NCBI GenBank assembly: GCA_940337035.1
Contig: CALNHX010002972.1
Span: 98,322 to 162,321, forward strand
Length of the DNA stretch: 64,000 bases
From: Agriotes lineatus
Taxonomy: Eukaryota; Arthropoda; Insecta; Coleoptera; Elateridae
Direction: 5' to 3'
The position numbers and the translations under genes were made by a program. Shown piece after piece: positions 24,618 to 35,197 of the stretch (positions are counted from its first letter, which is position 1; every line of letters begins with the position of its first letter). Under the pieces are notes generated by a model that made no database searches, was not told the DNA's origin, and saw nothing but the letters and a program-made list of their open reading frames with translations.

Positions 24618-25824
24618 TGAAAAAATAAGCGTGGCATCCAAGTCAAATATGCCATCTACTTTAACTTTAATCTGTTCGTGCAGGAGTTGTAATGCGGAAT
24701 TCCTAATCTAAAAATAAATTATTTATTGGCTAGGTACACTTTATTTATGCTAATTATATACTTCTTTTGTAACTTCGGAACTGTTGGCACCTCTAGCAGC
24801 TTTCAGCAAGGTTTTATTTATTTTGGCTGCCTGCAATGTCACAAGGTGAAGACATAGTTTCTTACACGCACACATAACGCATGATAATACATGTACTTAC
24901 GTTACTAATATACAGGTGAGAAGGGATTATAATCACCAGAATGCCATAAGCAAGGTCAATTATGAAGTATAATAAAATGCCCATGCTGAAGAAAGTTACC
25001 GTACTACTGAGCACATAATATGGCGAGAGCAGTAAGTAGAAATAATACGTTATCAGCAAAGATTTACACGCAATGGTTGTTAATATTTGTAATTTGAAGC
25101 TGTCCATAATTGTTTGAGTAAACAAAAATACTTTTTGCGAAATTATTTCGCATTGTGAAATTATTGTTCTACTATTTCCTTTAGCTGTTAACGTCAGGTC
25201 GACATGTTTAGTAATTTCAGCCAAATTCAAAACGCATGCCATATAATGGTATTGAACTGAAGAAATAAACAGCTCAAAAGTACATTTACATATTATGTAC
25301 AGTACAAGTGAAAGTGAAACAGATTCCCTAAATGCAGTGCTTCCTAGCATGACATAATACGCCAATTTAACAGAAAGCTGCCCCGAAAGTGTTAAAAGTG
25401 TAATATTTTTTATTCTTCTGTAGTCTACGTGGACTTCGTAGCGTTCTAATAAATTTTCCATGCGTTGGAAATTGATCCACATTTTCTTCACGCTGTTGCG
25501 ATTGAGCACGCTAAAGAACGAAAACAAACTGTAATCCAAATACAACAGAAATGCACCAGAAACATTCACATAGTCCGAAAACGAAGTTAATTTTATATCC
25601 GTGAGATGACTGTAACACATCAGCAAGCTGCCTACGCCTACTATAAGATGAAGAATAGTGGCCACCTTTTGGTACCGTGGAGTTTCTTTGATGTAATTGA
25701 ATTCATTTTTAGTATAAAGAGCCAACTGACCGGAGTATCGTAACAAATAGTATATTGGTGTGAGACCTTGCAGCATGTTAATTCGCGTATTAAACGCATT
25801 GCTGTTATCTCTAAGGCGAAACAT
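24618..25824 (-). CDS. Gustatory-receptor-like chemoreceptor (7tm_7 family), copy A
   Basis: Gustatory receptors are membrane ligand-gated channels of sensory neurons. Exon 1 follows a TTTTTCAG acceptor (exon from 25863); the ATG at 25824 begins a typical N-terminus, with a QGLTPIYYLLRYSG motif some 15 residues on. It ends at 24901 before GTAAGT. Exon 2 is 24830-24762 (23 codons, donor GTATAT) and exon 3 is 24707-24618 (30 codons, ...FDLDATLIFS, donor GTAAGT). All junctions are phase 0 and the frame is open for about 361 codons with several hydrophobic membrane segments. A last exon with the family's TYhhhhhQF motif should follow. The matching stretch (24570-24531) lacks a clean acceptor and is cut off by the RTE insertion, so the gene may be non-functional. 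Confidence 0.75.
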
Positions 25825-27182
25825 TATTTCATCGATTAATTGAAGGGAAATATATAGACAATCCTGAAAAAGAAAGTATAGTAGCGGAACGTACAATTAC
25901 TGTGTTCATTTTCCTAATGGTTTTACTTAGGAATTGGTCTCATCTAAGTGATACCTACGTTCTTACATTTGTTATGATTATGATAGGCCCCCGATCAGCT
26001 TTGTTTTATTTATTAATTATTATTAATTGATTGCTTGCTATGATTTAGCCAGCTCTTGCTTTTAGTTGTATACTGAGTTATTAAAGGTTATTAAAGATTT
26101 TTAAAAAATTAGTTTTTCTTATCACGTCATCCTTGAACGTAATTTACGTGTCTCAATTCTGAAAATTTGATAATTTGTTTACATCTATGAGATACTATTT
26201 TTACTAAATTTTTGAAGAATGATAATAATTCCTTCAAGGTGTAAAATTTTAGTTAATTACTCTGCCTCATGGGTTATAGTCCAGGCGCCAGGGATTTTGA
26301 AATGTCAAAAAACCCAAGTTGATGAAAAAAAAGTTCTGCACTCGAGCGACTATGGAAAAGGTGGAAAATGCACGAAGAAAATCGGAAAATTGAAATTTCG
26401 CGAATATCTTGGAACAGAGTAAAAATTTCTATATAGTATGTCGAACCAAAATTGTAGAACGCAACATTCTCTGTAAAAAAGGTCTTTCCAAGTTTTTTCG
26501 AAAAACGCTTCATGTGCGAGATATTTAGCAATCTTTGTCGACTCAAAATTTGCGCGCAAACTATCCCGAAAATAGAATTTCAAGCGCCGTTTGACTAAAA
26601 TCGCTGTAACTCCTTTGTTTGTCAATGAAATTTCATAAACCAAAGTACATTTTGAAGAAAAAGCCTGAAATATTTGTAATACACAGTTGATTCATGGTGA
26701 TATTTATTTTATATTTGTTATTGAGGTGTAACCATCATTAATGTAGGTACTTAAATAAAAAGTGGACCTTTATGGATTTTTAAAATATTTACACTTCATT
26801 TAATCAAGTCACTGAATTGGACTACGTATAGCATTTTATTTCAAACTATCTTGGGCCAAATTGAACCAAGTTTTTTATATGTCCTTTTTTAGGCTCTCGC
26901 GTTTTTCGCGCCACTTGTGTTTCCAGCCGACATACATCTATCAAAGATATTATTGTTGTAAAGACATATAGATGAATTTGTTCCCAAGAACCTGTACTTT
27001 CAGAATATGTGCCTAAAAACCTTAATCGTGAATGTTTTCATTCATCATTTTCTATATTTTTCGAAAAAGCCATAAAGCCGAAAAAGCATAAAACATCTTT
27101 TAATCAGTTACATGAGTTTCCACAAGCGAATCAACTGCTGTTAATGTAGGGAACTGTAGTTGAGAATCTGCTCTTTCCCCCT

Positions 27183-27785
27183 GTGGTATTTATTTTTTAC
27201 CTAAATGTCTCAGGCCATTTTGAGATCCAAATTAAGGTCTTGAATTTTTTCGATATTTTCAATAACGGGTACATTTTATTCTTACATGCCGTAATAGGAT
27301 GTGATACTACATCCAGTTTCTTTGGCCGAGGGAAGAAATCTGTTTTCACATACATTGCAGAGAAATTGAGAAAAGAAAAATCGCCTCTCTTCAGCAGGCG
27401 TTTGTAACTATGACAAATTATAATTCTACGCCAGAAAATATTTTATCTGCTGGAATCGAGTGTCTTCTGGCTATATATGTATAATGCTTCGAAAAATGTG
27501 GATAGTCTTAATCATCTAAGGTACATTAATTTTGGTAAGAGTACCAGAAAAAATAAGCGGGTTAAATTAGCAAATTTATCCCCGACATGCTGCGACTTAC
27601 CACATTTACTGGAGCTATTGCCAGACACAGCAGTGGCTTTCCATATATTTAGATCCCGAGAAGTGGGGTTGGACGAAGAAAGGGCATTTGATTCCAATAA
27701 CAATAAATATACATCCAGCACCTAAGGAACTACTGGAATTGGAAAAGACCTTAACATCGTTATTTTTCCGAAATGTCATAGAGCA
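27183..27785 (+). pseudogene. C-terminal remnant of the CXC/TSO1-associated repeat protein
   Basis: Two frames carry features of the C-terminal half of this multi-copy family: the LHAVIGCDTTSSFFGRGKKS block (about 27270-27340), and after a frameshift a stretch with NASKNVDSLNHLRYINFGK and LPHLLELLPDTAVAFHIFRS (27477-27725). Beyond the LTR at 29700, GCAGTACGCAGAAAACC could be the degraded start of the Cys-rich CXC repeat. Together with the N-terminal piece at 14590-15381 it suggests one protein per element, present twice in unit A. Neither copy is intact. Confidence 0.5.
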
Positions 27786-29699
27786 TGTTAAGCCATTTTG
27801 TAACCTTCAGCAACAAAGCTGACGATTTAAGCTTTCTGTACAGCCTATCTGTACTTCAAACCTAATTCTAACATTTTTAACTTTTATCACAAAAACTCAC
27901 AGGCTTAAGCTCACTTCTTGTTCATTTGAATCCGAATACCCTGTATATCGACGCGGCTGCCCCGCTTCGATCATCTTGGGCCACCCTTTATCACCGTTTG
28001 CTCGCGTAAATCCAGTTATTTCCGCCGAAGCTTACGCCTGTTGATTGGCTAAGGCTCCGCGTGGATACGCGGTTGGTAGACCTTCGCATGTTTTGCAAGC
28101 AGAGGGGAGTCGGCTGAAAGCTATCGAGTGCGACGCACGTGGTTGTGGAGTGTTTTTTTTCCTGGGGTTTTCCAAGGGCCGCGTCCAGCGATGTCGTTAT
28201 GAAGTGTTCCTTCATTCCCCACTGGTCTTGGGGGATTTGTTAGCAGGACGCGCAGAGTGCCCGTAATTCTCTCTTTGTATCCAGTCGCATGTGTGTGACC
28301 AATTCAAAATAAACGCCGTCGTTCGGCGGATTCGTTACCAATGGAAATGCTCTCGTACCGTCCCCGCAGTTAACCTTAGGCGCTGCTAGCCTGCCGTACT
28401 GCACCGCACCGCTCAGGAGACGTCAAACAAACACAGGTACCATTTTAAGATATTGTGTAACCAAGTAGTTATTTTGCTTACGATCTGAACTTACTACCAT
28501 GTGTGTGTTAATGATTCTGTGTCTAACTTGTCGCAACCTATGAAATTACCATATTTCCGGCCGCTATTGTTGTAAATCGAAACGCTTCGGCCGTTTGTGA
28601 TTCATAGCTTTGGGCGCGGCAAAATCAAGTTTGTAGTTGTGGTCTGCGCCGTGTCGCAGGCTCACTTGCGGGAGCAATCAGCTGTGTAGTTCGTGACCCA
28701 ATTACGCGAGTTTGTCGTTGTGGGCGATCGACTTTAATCGCTCTTACCTGCAAATTAATCGTTGTTTGTATCTGAACTAAAAGTAACCATTACTGTGTTG
28801 TAAATTTATGTGTTTCTTTTAACATTGAATCTTTGCTTTGTGTACGTCCAGTTAAGCGATGCAATTACTGCCAATTTATGTGCTCCGGGCACCTTCACCG
28901 ATAATTAACTATTTGTTCTGCGTTTGGCTTCACCCCGCGACACGGTCGCTGTAAAGTAGTGGGCCTCGGCCGTATTTATTATTCATATTTAACCAATAAC
29001 GTTCGGTAGTTCGCTTAACGGGTCGACCAAGGTCTGTTGTTTTGGTATTGAACGTTTGATGGATTTGTGTGTTCTAGTATTAGCGCTCGAACTCCAGCTG
29101 GGGACACTAATTTAAGCCCTACGTTTATTTAAGGCGACATATTCGTTGCCCCTTTGATTCTTTGTTGTAACGTCAGTCAATAGATACCTATGTGATTAAG
29201 AGATTTATTATTGTGTACGCCCTCTGCATGCTCTTTCCAGATTAAACTAGTGTCACGATCGATGTACAACGGAACTTGAGCGTTGGAGTGTGCAGGTAGA
29301 TCTGGCAACGCCCCCGCAGTGGCAGTACTTACCTGAATTAGTAACGCAAGCACCTATTTCTCGAATTTGTAATCTGAGCTCGATATTTCTCGAGTACTTT
29401 CATGAAATAGTACCCAGTGTACTTTCCGTCCCGTCTAACCGTCCAGGTCCGGTTGCACGAGTATACTTAGAGAAGGACTTGGTGGAGCCCCTCTATTTTT
29501 GATTTACCCCGTTCATGTCACGTCACGCCTGCCCAGTGACGTACCGTTTGAACCACGCCCAACTCCTGAGCGCTTCAGCCGAGGCCTTTAGCCTGTTTTA
29601 ACGAAACTCAGGGCGAGCGTGCTATCCTTTCCCGGACTTAACCAGTCGTGCGATGCTCACCTCGCGTGGGTGTCGCTAAGTCATTTTAATACCGTAACA
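27786..29699. mobile_element. Solo LTR, 1914 bp, TSD AGCA (family TGTTACGG)
   Basis: On the plus strand it runs TGTTAAGCCATTTTG ... TACCGTAACA, flanked by AGCA (27782-27785, 29700-29703). On the minus strand its first 60 bases align with the LTR at 15382, sharing CGACACCCAC and GGTGAGCATCGCAC. It inserted into the tail of the CXC-type coding remnant. It is GC-rich relative to its flanks and has no coding domain. Confidence 0.88.
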
Positions 29700-30700
29700 A
29701 GCAGTACGCAGAAAACCTTTAATTTTGCAATAATTTGTTAATAACAATTTATGGGACCATTTTTGGAACTTGGGACCATCGGCAAGCACTTTTTCGGGAC
29801 TAAAAACATAACGATACATAGTCAAATTACATGCACACAAACAGTGCACACGGGAGGACCCTGAGCGACTAAACTATTACCAAAAAATTGTTTTAAAGCT
29901 AAATATATCGAAAATGACGCGTTTATAGAAAAAACTTAAAGAGACCTTTTTTTATAGAGAATGTTGTGCTCTATAATTTAGTTGTACATACTATTTTGAA
30001 ATTTTCACTCTGTTCAGAGATATACACAAAACTCCAATTTTCCGATTTTCTCCGTGCATTTTCCACCTTTTCCATAGTTGCTCGAGTGCTGAATATTTTT
30101 TTTTTCTTAAAGTACAACCAAAAAACTACTTATATGCAAAATTTCATCAACATGGGTTTTAATGACATCTTTTGTCGATATTTTGTCTCCGGCGCCTGGA
30201 CTATTAGGTTTCTACATCCTGCCTATTTGTTATTTGAATATGTAAATTTATTTTACAATATACTGGCTTAATTACATAAATTGTTATAATTTCATTGTAT
30301 GCGTTCGTTTCTACGCTGCTTATTTAACCAATATAATGTATTTGTGCGAAATTTATGAAGCTATGGGAAATTTCTTAATGCTAACTTATAGTGAGATAAC
30401 CTCACCATTTCTCATACGATACAGATTTAGTAGCCTTATTTTATAACAATTACATCTGCTATAACTTATTGATGCGTCACCTAGGTGATTTAACGTAAGT
30501 AAACAAAGCCACTGTAAATAAAACACAGGCGAAGGACGCCACTGAATTTTTAGGAAAAAGTACTTTTGACCTTGGGATCCTGTCTGCAGACAGATGTTTA
30601 GGCCTGAATCGGCCCACCCGCAACACCGTCGATGTCTGAGGCTCCTTTATTGTGGTTAGCTTGTGCCCTGCAAACCTCCTAAAAGCTTTCATCTGCACTC

Positions 30701-31143
30701 AGGCGAATTAAATATTTTTCCGGGCGCGATTTAATAACATCGACGGGCACATCTTCGGACTATGCGAATTGCAATTTTGCAAGCGTACAGAACTGGCTGG
30801 CATTCTCGCTTTCTGCACCACGGGTTATTACTAATAACTCCAAAAGCATTCTTGCTGTAGCCTGTAGAAATCCCACGAGAGAGCCCCGTAATTCGTGCAT
30901 ATAATTAGAATACCTCTAGCAGTTCGAATCCGAAACAATCCATTTACAGGAGCTCACTTTGCTAACACCAGCATCACCCGTTGGAGGTGTCAAGGTAACG
31001 CAGCAACCGAAAGCTTCCGCTTCAGAATTATTAGTTTGATTTTTAATTGTTGATTTTGTGGGTACATTTGTATTTAATTTATTGACTATTATGTGTCAGT
31101 ACTTAGGAAATAAATTGTTTAAACTTGACTCGAGTCTATTCAC
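30701..31143. other. Spacer between unit A and hAT-2
   Basis: Similarity to unit B fades near 30700. This stretch has no open frame with recognisable content and no clear repeat termini. Its last bases include the TCCAGCAA target of hAT-2. Confidence 0.5.
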
Positions 31144-31335
31144 TCCAGCAACATTGGCGTAACTAGGATTTTTTTCTGGGGGGGTCCAGGCCCCCAACCA
31201 ACCATTGACCATACCTATACCTACGAAGACATGAATTTGCTGCTAGAATCGAATATTAGATGAGCAGGTGCCAATTAAGTGGTACAAATATAAAATAAAA
31301 ATACAGTTTTGAAAGAAAAATAATAAATGTATTTA

Positions 31336-33860
31336 TTAAAACAACACTAACATTTGTGTATCTAGGTCAGCTTTAATTTTCTGTTTTTTTTCACAAAACT
31401 TATTTAAAACATTTTGCACCGAGACTTTCGATTTTACGATACTGTTTTCGATGTTTAAAATGGCCAAATTGCAAAACCTATCTTGTGTCATTGTAGCACG
31501 GAGCCAGGTTTTAATTCGGCGCATTGCCGAGAAGCTTCGTTCGCAGTCAGCCGAGCTAATTGGAATGGCCATGGCTACTTGAAGCAATTTATAAAAATTC
31601 GGACAATAATCTTTATTTAGTTCTGATTTTAAATTTTGGATATTTGTTTCTTTATTTTTGTTCTGAAAAATGCTTTTTATTATTATAGTTTCGGCCTGTA
31701 AAAGAGCCAAATCAATATTTAATATATCCTTGTAATTATTTATAAAATCTTTAGAATTATTAAAATCAAGTTTCAGAAACGATTCCACTGACTCTGCTAG
31801 AGGTAAACTATCAAACCTGTTTTTGAAATTACTTATAACGTTATCCATTACTTGGTAATATATATTGATTTTCCAATACTCTGATGAATTTGTATCTGAC
31901 GGCAAATCGACAAAATGATTTTTACCCAGTGTCATTTCAATTACGAAATCGTTCATACTTTCGGGCTGTTGTCTCCTTCTTTTCGAAACGCGCTTGGGTT
32001 CCAAGGAAATATCATTATTTTCAGCGAAAGTACTTATTTCACTCCAAATGTTATCAAAATTGTTTCTGCTTTCTTCAAATGACGTTATAGTACTTTTTAT
32101 AAGGTCTGCAGCCCGACCTAGAGTAGCGCTGCGGTTTTGAAAGTATTTGCTTAATACATTCAACACCGATAACACGGTCTTCAAAATAAAGAGGCAGATG
32201 ATAAAGTCTGGCTTCGAGATGCAACTGAGTAATCCAATCGCCTCGACAGAGTTCTTGTTCTGGGCGAGGGTGATCTCTTCTTCCAAAGCAGTTTTAATTG
32301 ACTCGTAATTCGCTAACACTGCTTTACAGTTTTCATAGCGGCAAGCCCAGCGCGTAGTGCTCAGGCTTCCCATTTCGCCGCCCGATTTAATGCCAAGAGC
32401 ATCTTGAATGGCCTTAAGATGAGCGTGATGCCCAGGGTGTGCGAAATGGATGTATAACGCTTCGATGGTATTAAAAAATGCAGCTGCTGAAGACACTTTT
32501 GCGCAGGAATCGACAACTACTAAGTTCAGCCTGAAATATAAAACATTTGGAATGGTAGCTGTACAAAATGCAATTGTGAAAATAATAATTGGAATAGACT
32601 ATTAGGTTACCTGTGTGCTAAACAGTGGATGTATATTGCTTGAGGGTGGCTTTCTTTAATAACTGCTTGAAGACCTCGATTTTTCCCTGACATAACATTT
32701 GCTCCATCGTATGACTGTGCAATTATCGGGATATCAGTCAAACCATATTTTTCTAAGGTCTCTAAAATAACTTTCGCCAAAGCATCCGCATTTCGCGAGG
32801 TAGAGCAATTCATGAAACCAAGGAATCTTTCTTCGACCTCCAAATCTCTGACATATCGGATAGCAATCGACAATTGTTCTTCTTTGTGGGATCTTGCTTC
32901 ATCTGCCATCAAAGCAAAGAAACCGCACTTTTTCACCTCGGTCACTATTTCTTGTACTGTGAGCTGCGCTATAATTTCGATCATTTCGTTCTGGACTTTT
33001 GGGCTGCAATAGCTTCTATGCTTCTCTAGATGCTTCTGAAAAGGTTCGTCATATTTTGCGAAAAGCTCACCTATTTCTAAAAAGTTTCCTCTATTTTTTG
33101 AAGTCGTATCTTCCCGATGACCTCTTAAAGGTAAACCTTGGCGTACCAGACACAAAATTATATCTATAAGCTTCATTAAATATTCTCTATTCTGAACTAC
33201 TTCCTCTGTATGTTGAATTACAAGTTTTTCGTGTACACTTCCTGATACTAAAGATCCTTTGTAAGCTACGTACATCTGAGTACATTGAGTATGGAGTGAT
33301 GATCGCTGAAGTTTTTGCAAAGCATCTCTAACCTTTTTCCAATTATCAAAACCACTGCTGAGAAGTTTTTAGTTTTGATTACGTAAATTTGTTTTTAAAA
33401 AATTTCTACATATGAAACAATAAATTTTATCTCTTTTAACACTATATTCAACCCAGGGATGCATACTGTAATATTTTGAGGAAAAAGATCTTTGTGGGTC
33501 ACCAAACTTTTTTTTTGGAAACTGTATCTGAGGTCTCGATGGACCACCTATAAGAGTGCCGAGATCTGAATCCCTTTGTTCCTCAGATATTTCAGTATTA
33601 TAGTCTTGATTTGAGCACCCTGCGACAGCAGAAGACGTAGCCAGTTGTTCAGAAACGGATATCGGACCAGTAGTTTTTATTTCGACTGAGAAAATTGCCT
33701 GTGAATGTTTTACTGTAGGGGATAGAATAAATTCTTGAGTATTTGTCTTATTTTTGTCGAGGCTCTCTTCAGGTAGTGGAGGACGATCTTCAGTTTTGGG
33801 TTCATCAGGTCGAGTATTTATATTTTTAAAAAAGGATCTTATATCTTTGAATTTCTTCAT
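31336..33860 (-). pseudogene. hAT-2 transposase, one in-frame stop, one intron
   Basis: ATG at 33860 starts a low-complexity N-terminus followed by a TTF-type zinc finger region (HPWVEYSVKRDKIYCFIC, about residue 135-155). An in-frame TAA at 33371-33369 is followed, in the same phase, by GFDNWKKVRDALQKL and the DUF4371-like core with MADEARSHKEEQLSIAIRYV and SYDGANVMSGKNRGLQAV. An 80-bp intron (32610-32531) has GTAACC/TTTCAG ends and joins HCLAHR to LNLVVVD in phase. Exon 2 ends with a complete dimerisation domain (SSADCERSFSAMRRIKTWLR). The spliced length is about 814 residues, normal for the class. Apart from the single stop it looks intact; the stop could be real or a sequencing difference. 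Confidence 0.9.
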
Positions 33861-33984
33861 TTTTGTTTATTCCAAAAGTCAATAACAAGATTAACGAATT
33901 CCGCTGAAATAAAACATAAAAACTCCGATTACAGACACGACTTTATCTAATCGTTATGCTTAGATCGATTTATACGTATAAATA

Positions 33985-34590
33985 CCTGCTGGTACGGCGC
34001 CGATTGAGGTTTTTCGACATCATGGCAATTTTGAAAGAGACGTATATGTATACGCATAGTCTTGTCTAGGTTCTTCAGAGAACCACAAACATATTTTTCT
34101 TAAGCGCGAACTAGGATAATCTTAAGAACATCATTCTGAAAATTTTATTTTTTTTAACTAAAAATGGTTTACTGGGTCCCGAATGTGTTAATGCAGAAGA
34201 TGTGAATTTCAACGCGTAAATAATGATAAAAATTAAAATATCCAATAAAGTGGAGGCATCACTTCGGCAGCCCATATTGAAAAATTGGTTGCTCCTTGCT
34301 CAAGTGACTTAAACAACACTGAATCCTTGGACTTTCAATATGGCCTGCCAGAGTGATGCCTCCAGTTTTTTGGAAATTTTATCGTTAATTACTCGTTGAG
34401 ATGCACCTCTTCTTCATTGACATTTTAGGGACATCGTAAACACTTTTGAGTTCTTCCTAGTTCGAGCGTAAGAAAAAGATATTCGTGGTCCCCTAAAAAA
34501 ACCAACACCGCAACACCTATCGTTCTAAAGTGCCATGCTGTCGAAAAATCTCCCTTGGCCGCAGTATCATACTTTTAGGCACCCGCGTAG
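33985..34590. repeat. Imperfect ~600-bp palindrome inside hAT-2
   Basis: Left blocks GAGGTTTTTCGACATCATGG (34007), TTTTTCTTAAGCGCGAACTA (34094) and TGGAGGCATCACT (34250) reappear as reverse complements at about 34545, 34458 and 34354. The blocks stay in register around a centre near 34310, with roughly a quarter of positions differing. The inner hairpin (TGGAGGCATCACT ... AGTGATGCCTCCA) is the best conserved. It may be an inserted foldback element, but no clear target duplication was seen. Confidence 0.65.
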
Positions 34591-35197
34591 ATGTAAGTCC
34601 TTATTAGTTATTACCTTCACGTTTTGTTAGTAATTCAACATGGACTTACCAAACAGAATAAACACTTGATCGTATCACTTTTTACTCAATTTCACCACAA
34701 AGTAGGGAGAGTAATATTGCACATCCAAAACAACACAAGTTTATGCGGATTCACATGAAAATTCACACGGCAGCAGGTCACAATCAGGTACACCGCAAAC
34801 ATGGAATGTCAATGTCTCGATTAGGGCACCTATAGTCTCGATTCGATTTGCACAATGTACCATAGCGCCCAATGAAACTTGAAACGCTAGCGGTCACGTT
34901 ATCTGCTGTGTGCCAGACAAAATTAAATCTGTGCTTTGTTTGCACGTTTCTTTGCTACGTATTTAAATGGTTTATTGTACAATTTCAGGGAATGCATAGA
35001 TACAATAATGTAATTTGTAAAGTGTACACCGTACACCCATTTGACACATTTAATTTTTAGAGTTAAATGTGTTACTTAATAAAAAATCTAATTTTTTTAT
35101 TTATTATCTTATATTTTTCTGGGGGGGGGGGCAGACGGCACTCTGGGGAGGGCCTGGCCCCCCCGGCCCCCCCGCTAGTTACGCCAATGTCCAGCAA

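Larger units (their letters stand above)
26277..30203 (+). mobile_element. TIR element with CXC-type protein remnant, TSD TTA, split by solo LTR
   Basis: The inserted block starts TAGTCCAGGCGCC and ends GGCGCCTGGACTA, flanked by TTA on both sides (26274-26276, 30204-30206). Unit B has the single empty site CATGGGTTAGGTTTCTAC at 54326-54343, which proves both the insertion and the 3-bp duplication. The inverted repeats are long: about 26277-26590 and 29860-30203 align over roughly 300 bases, including GGAAAAGGTGGAAAATGCAC. The C-terminal part of the coding remnant lies at 27183-27780, interrupted by the solo LTR at 27786-29699. I cannot assign a superfamily. A 3-bp TTA duplication fits PIF/Harbinger or Academ-like groups, but no matching transposase domain was recognised. 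Confidence 0.75.
410..30700. repeat. Segmental duplication unit A (expanded by insertions)
   Basis: Blocks of this span match, in the same order and orientation, unit B (49130-55180) and partly unit C (from 59280). Matched landmarks include the block at 3077-3544 with 49205-49530, 8489-8571 with 49950-50010, 11396-11787 with 50030-50395, 13578-14145 with 50396-50900, 18271-18500 with 51070-51290, 20121-20640 with 51290-51720, 21311-22453 with 51770-52755, the receptor region 24618-26276 with 52867-54334, and 30204-30480 with 54630-55100. The rest of A is inserted DNA that B lacks. Confidence 0.85.
31152..35189 (-). mobile_element. hAT-superfamily transposon (hAT-2), nearly intact
   Basis: The 15-bp inverted ends CATTGGCGTAACTAG and CTAGTTACGCCAATG are perfect, and the 8-bp duplications TCCAGCAA (31144-31151, 35190-35197) are identical. 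Both subterminal regions are G/C-run rich (GGGGGGGTCCAGGCCCCC and GGGGCAGACGG). A transposase gene occupies the left half on the minus strand. The right half (33860-35189) is noncoding and contains a roughly 600-bp imperfect palindrome. Identical duplications and a nearly open gene indicate recent insertion compared with the other elements here. Confidence 0.95.
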
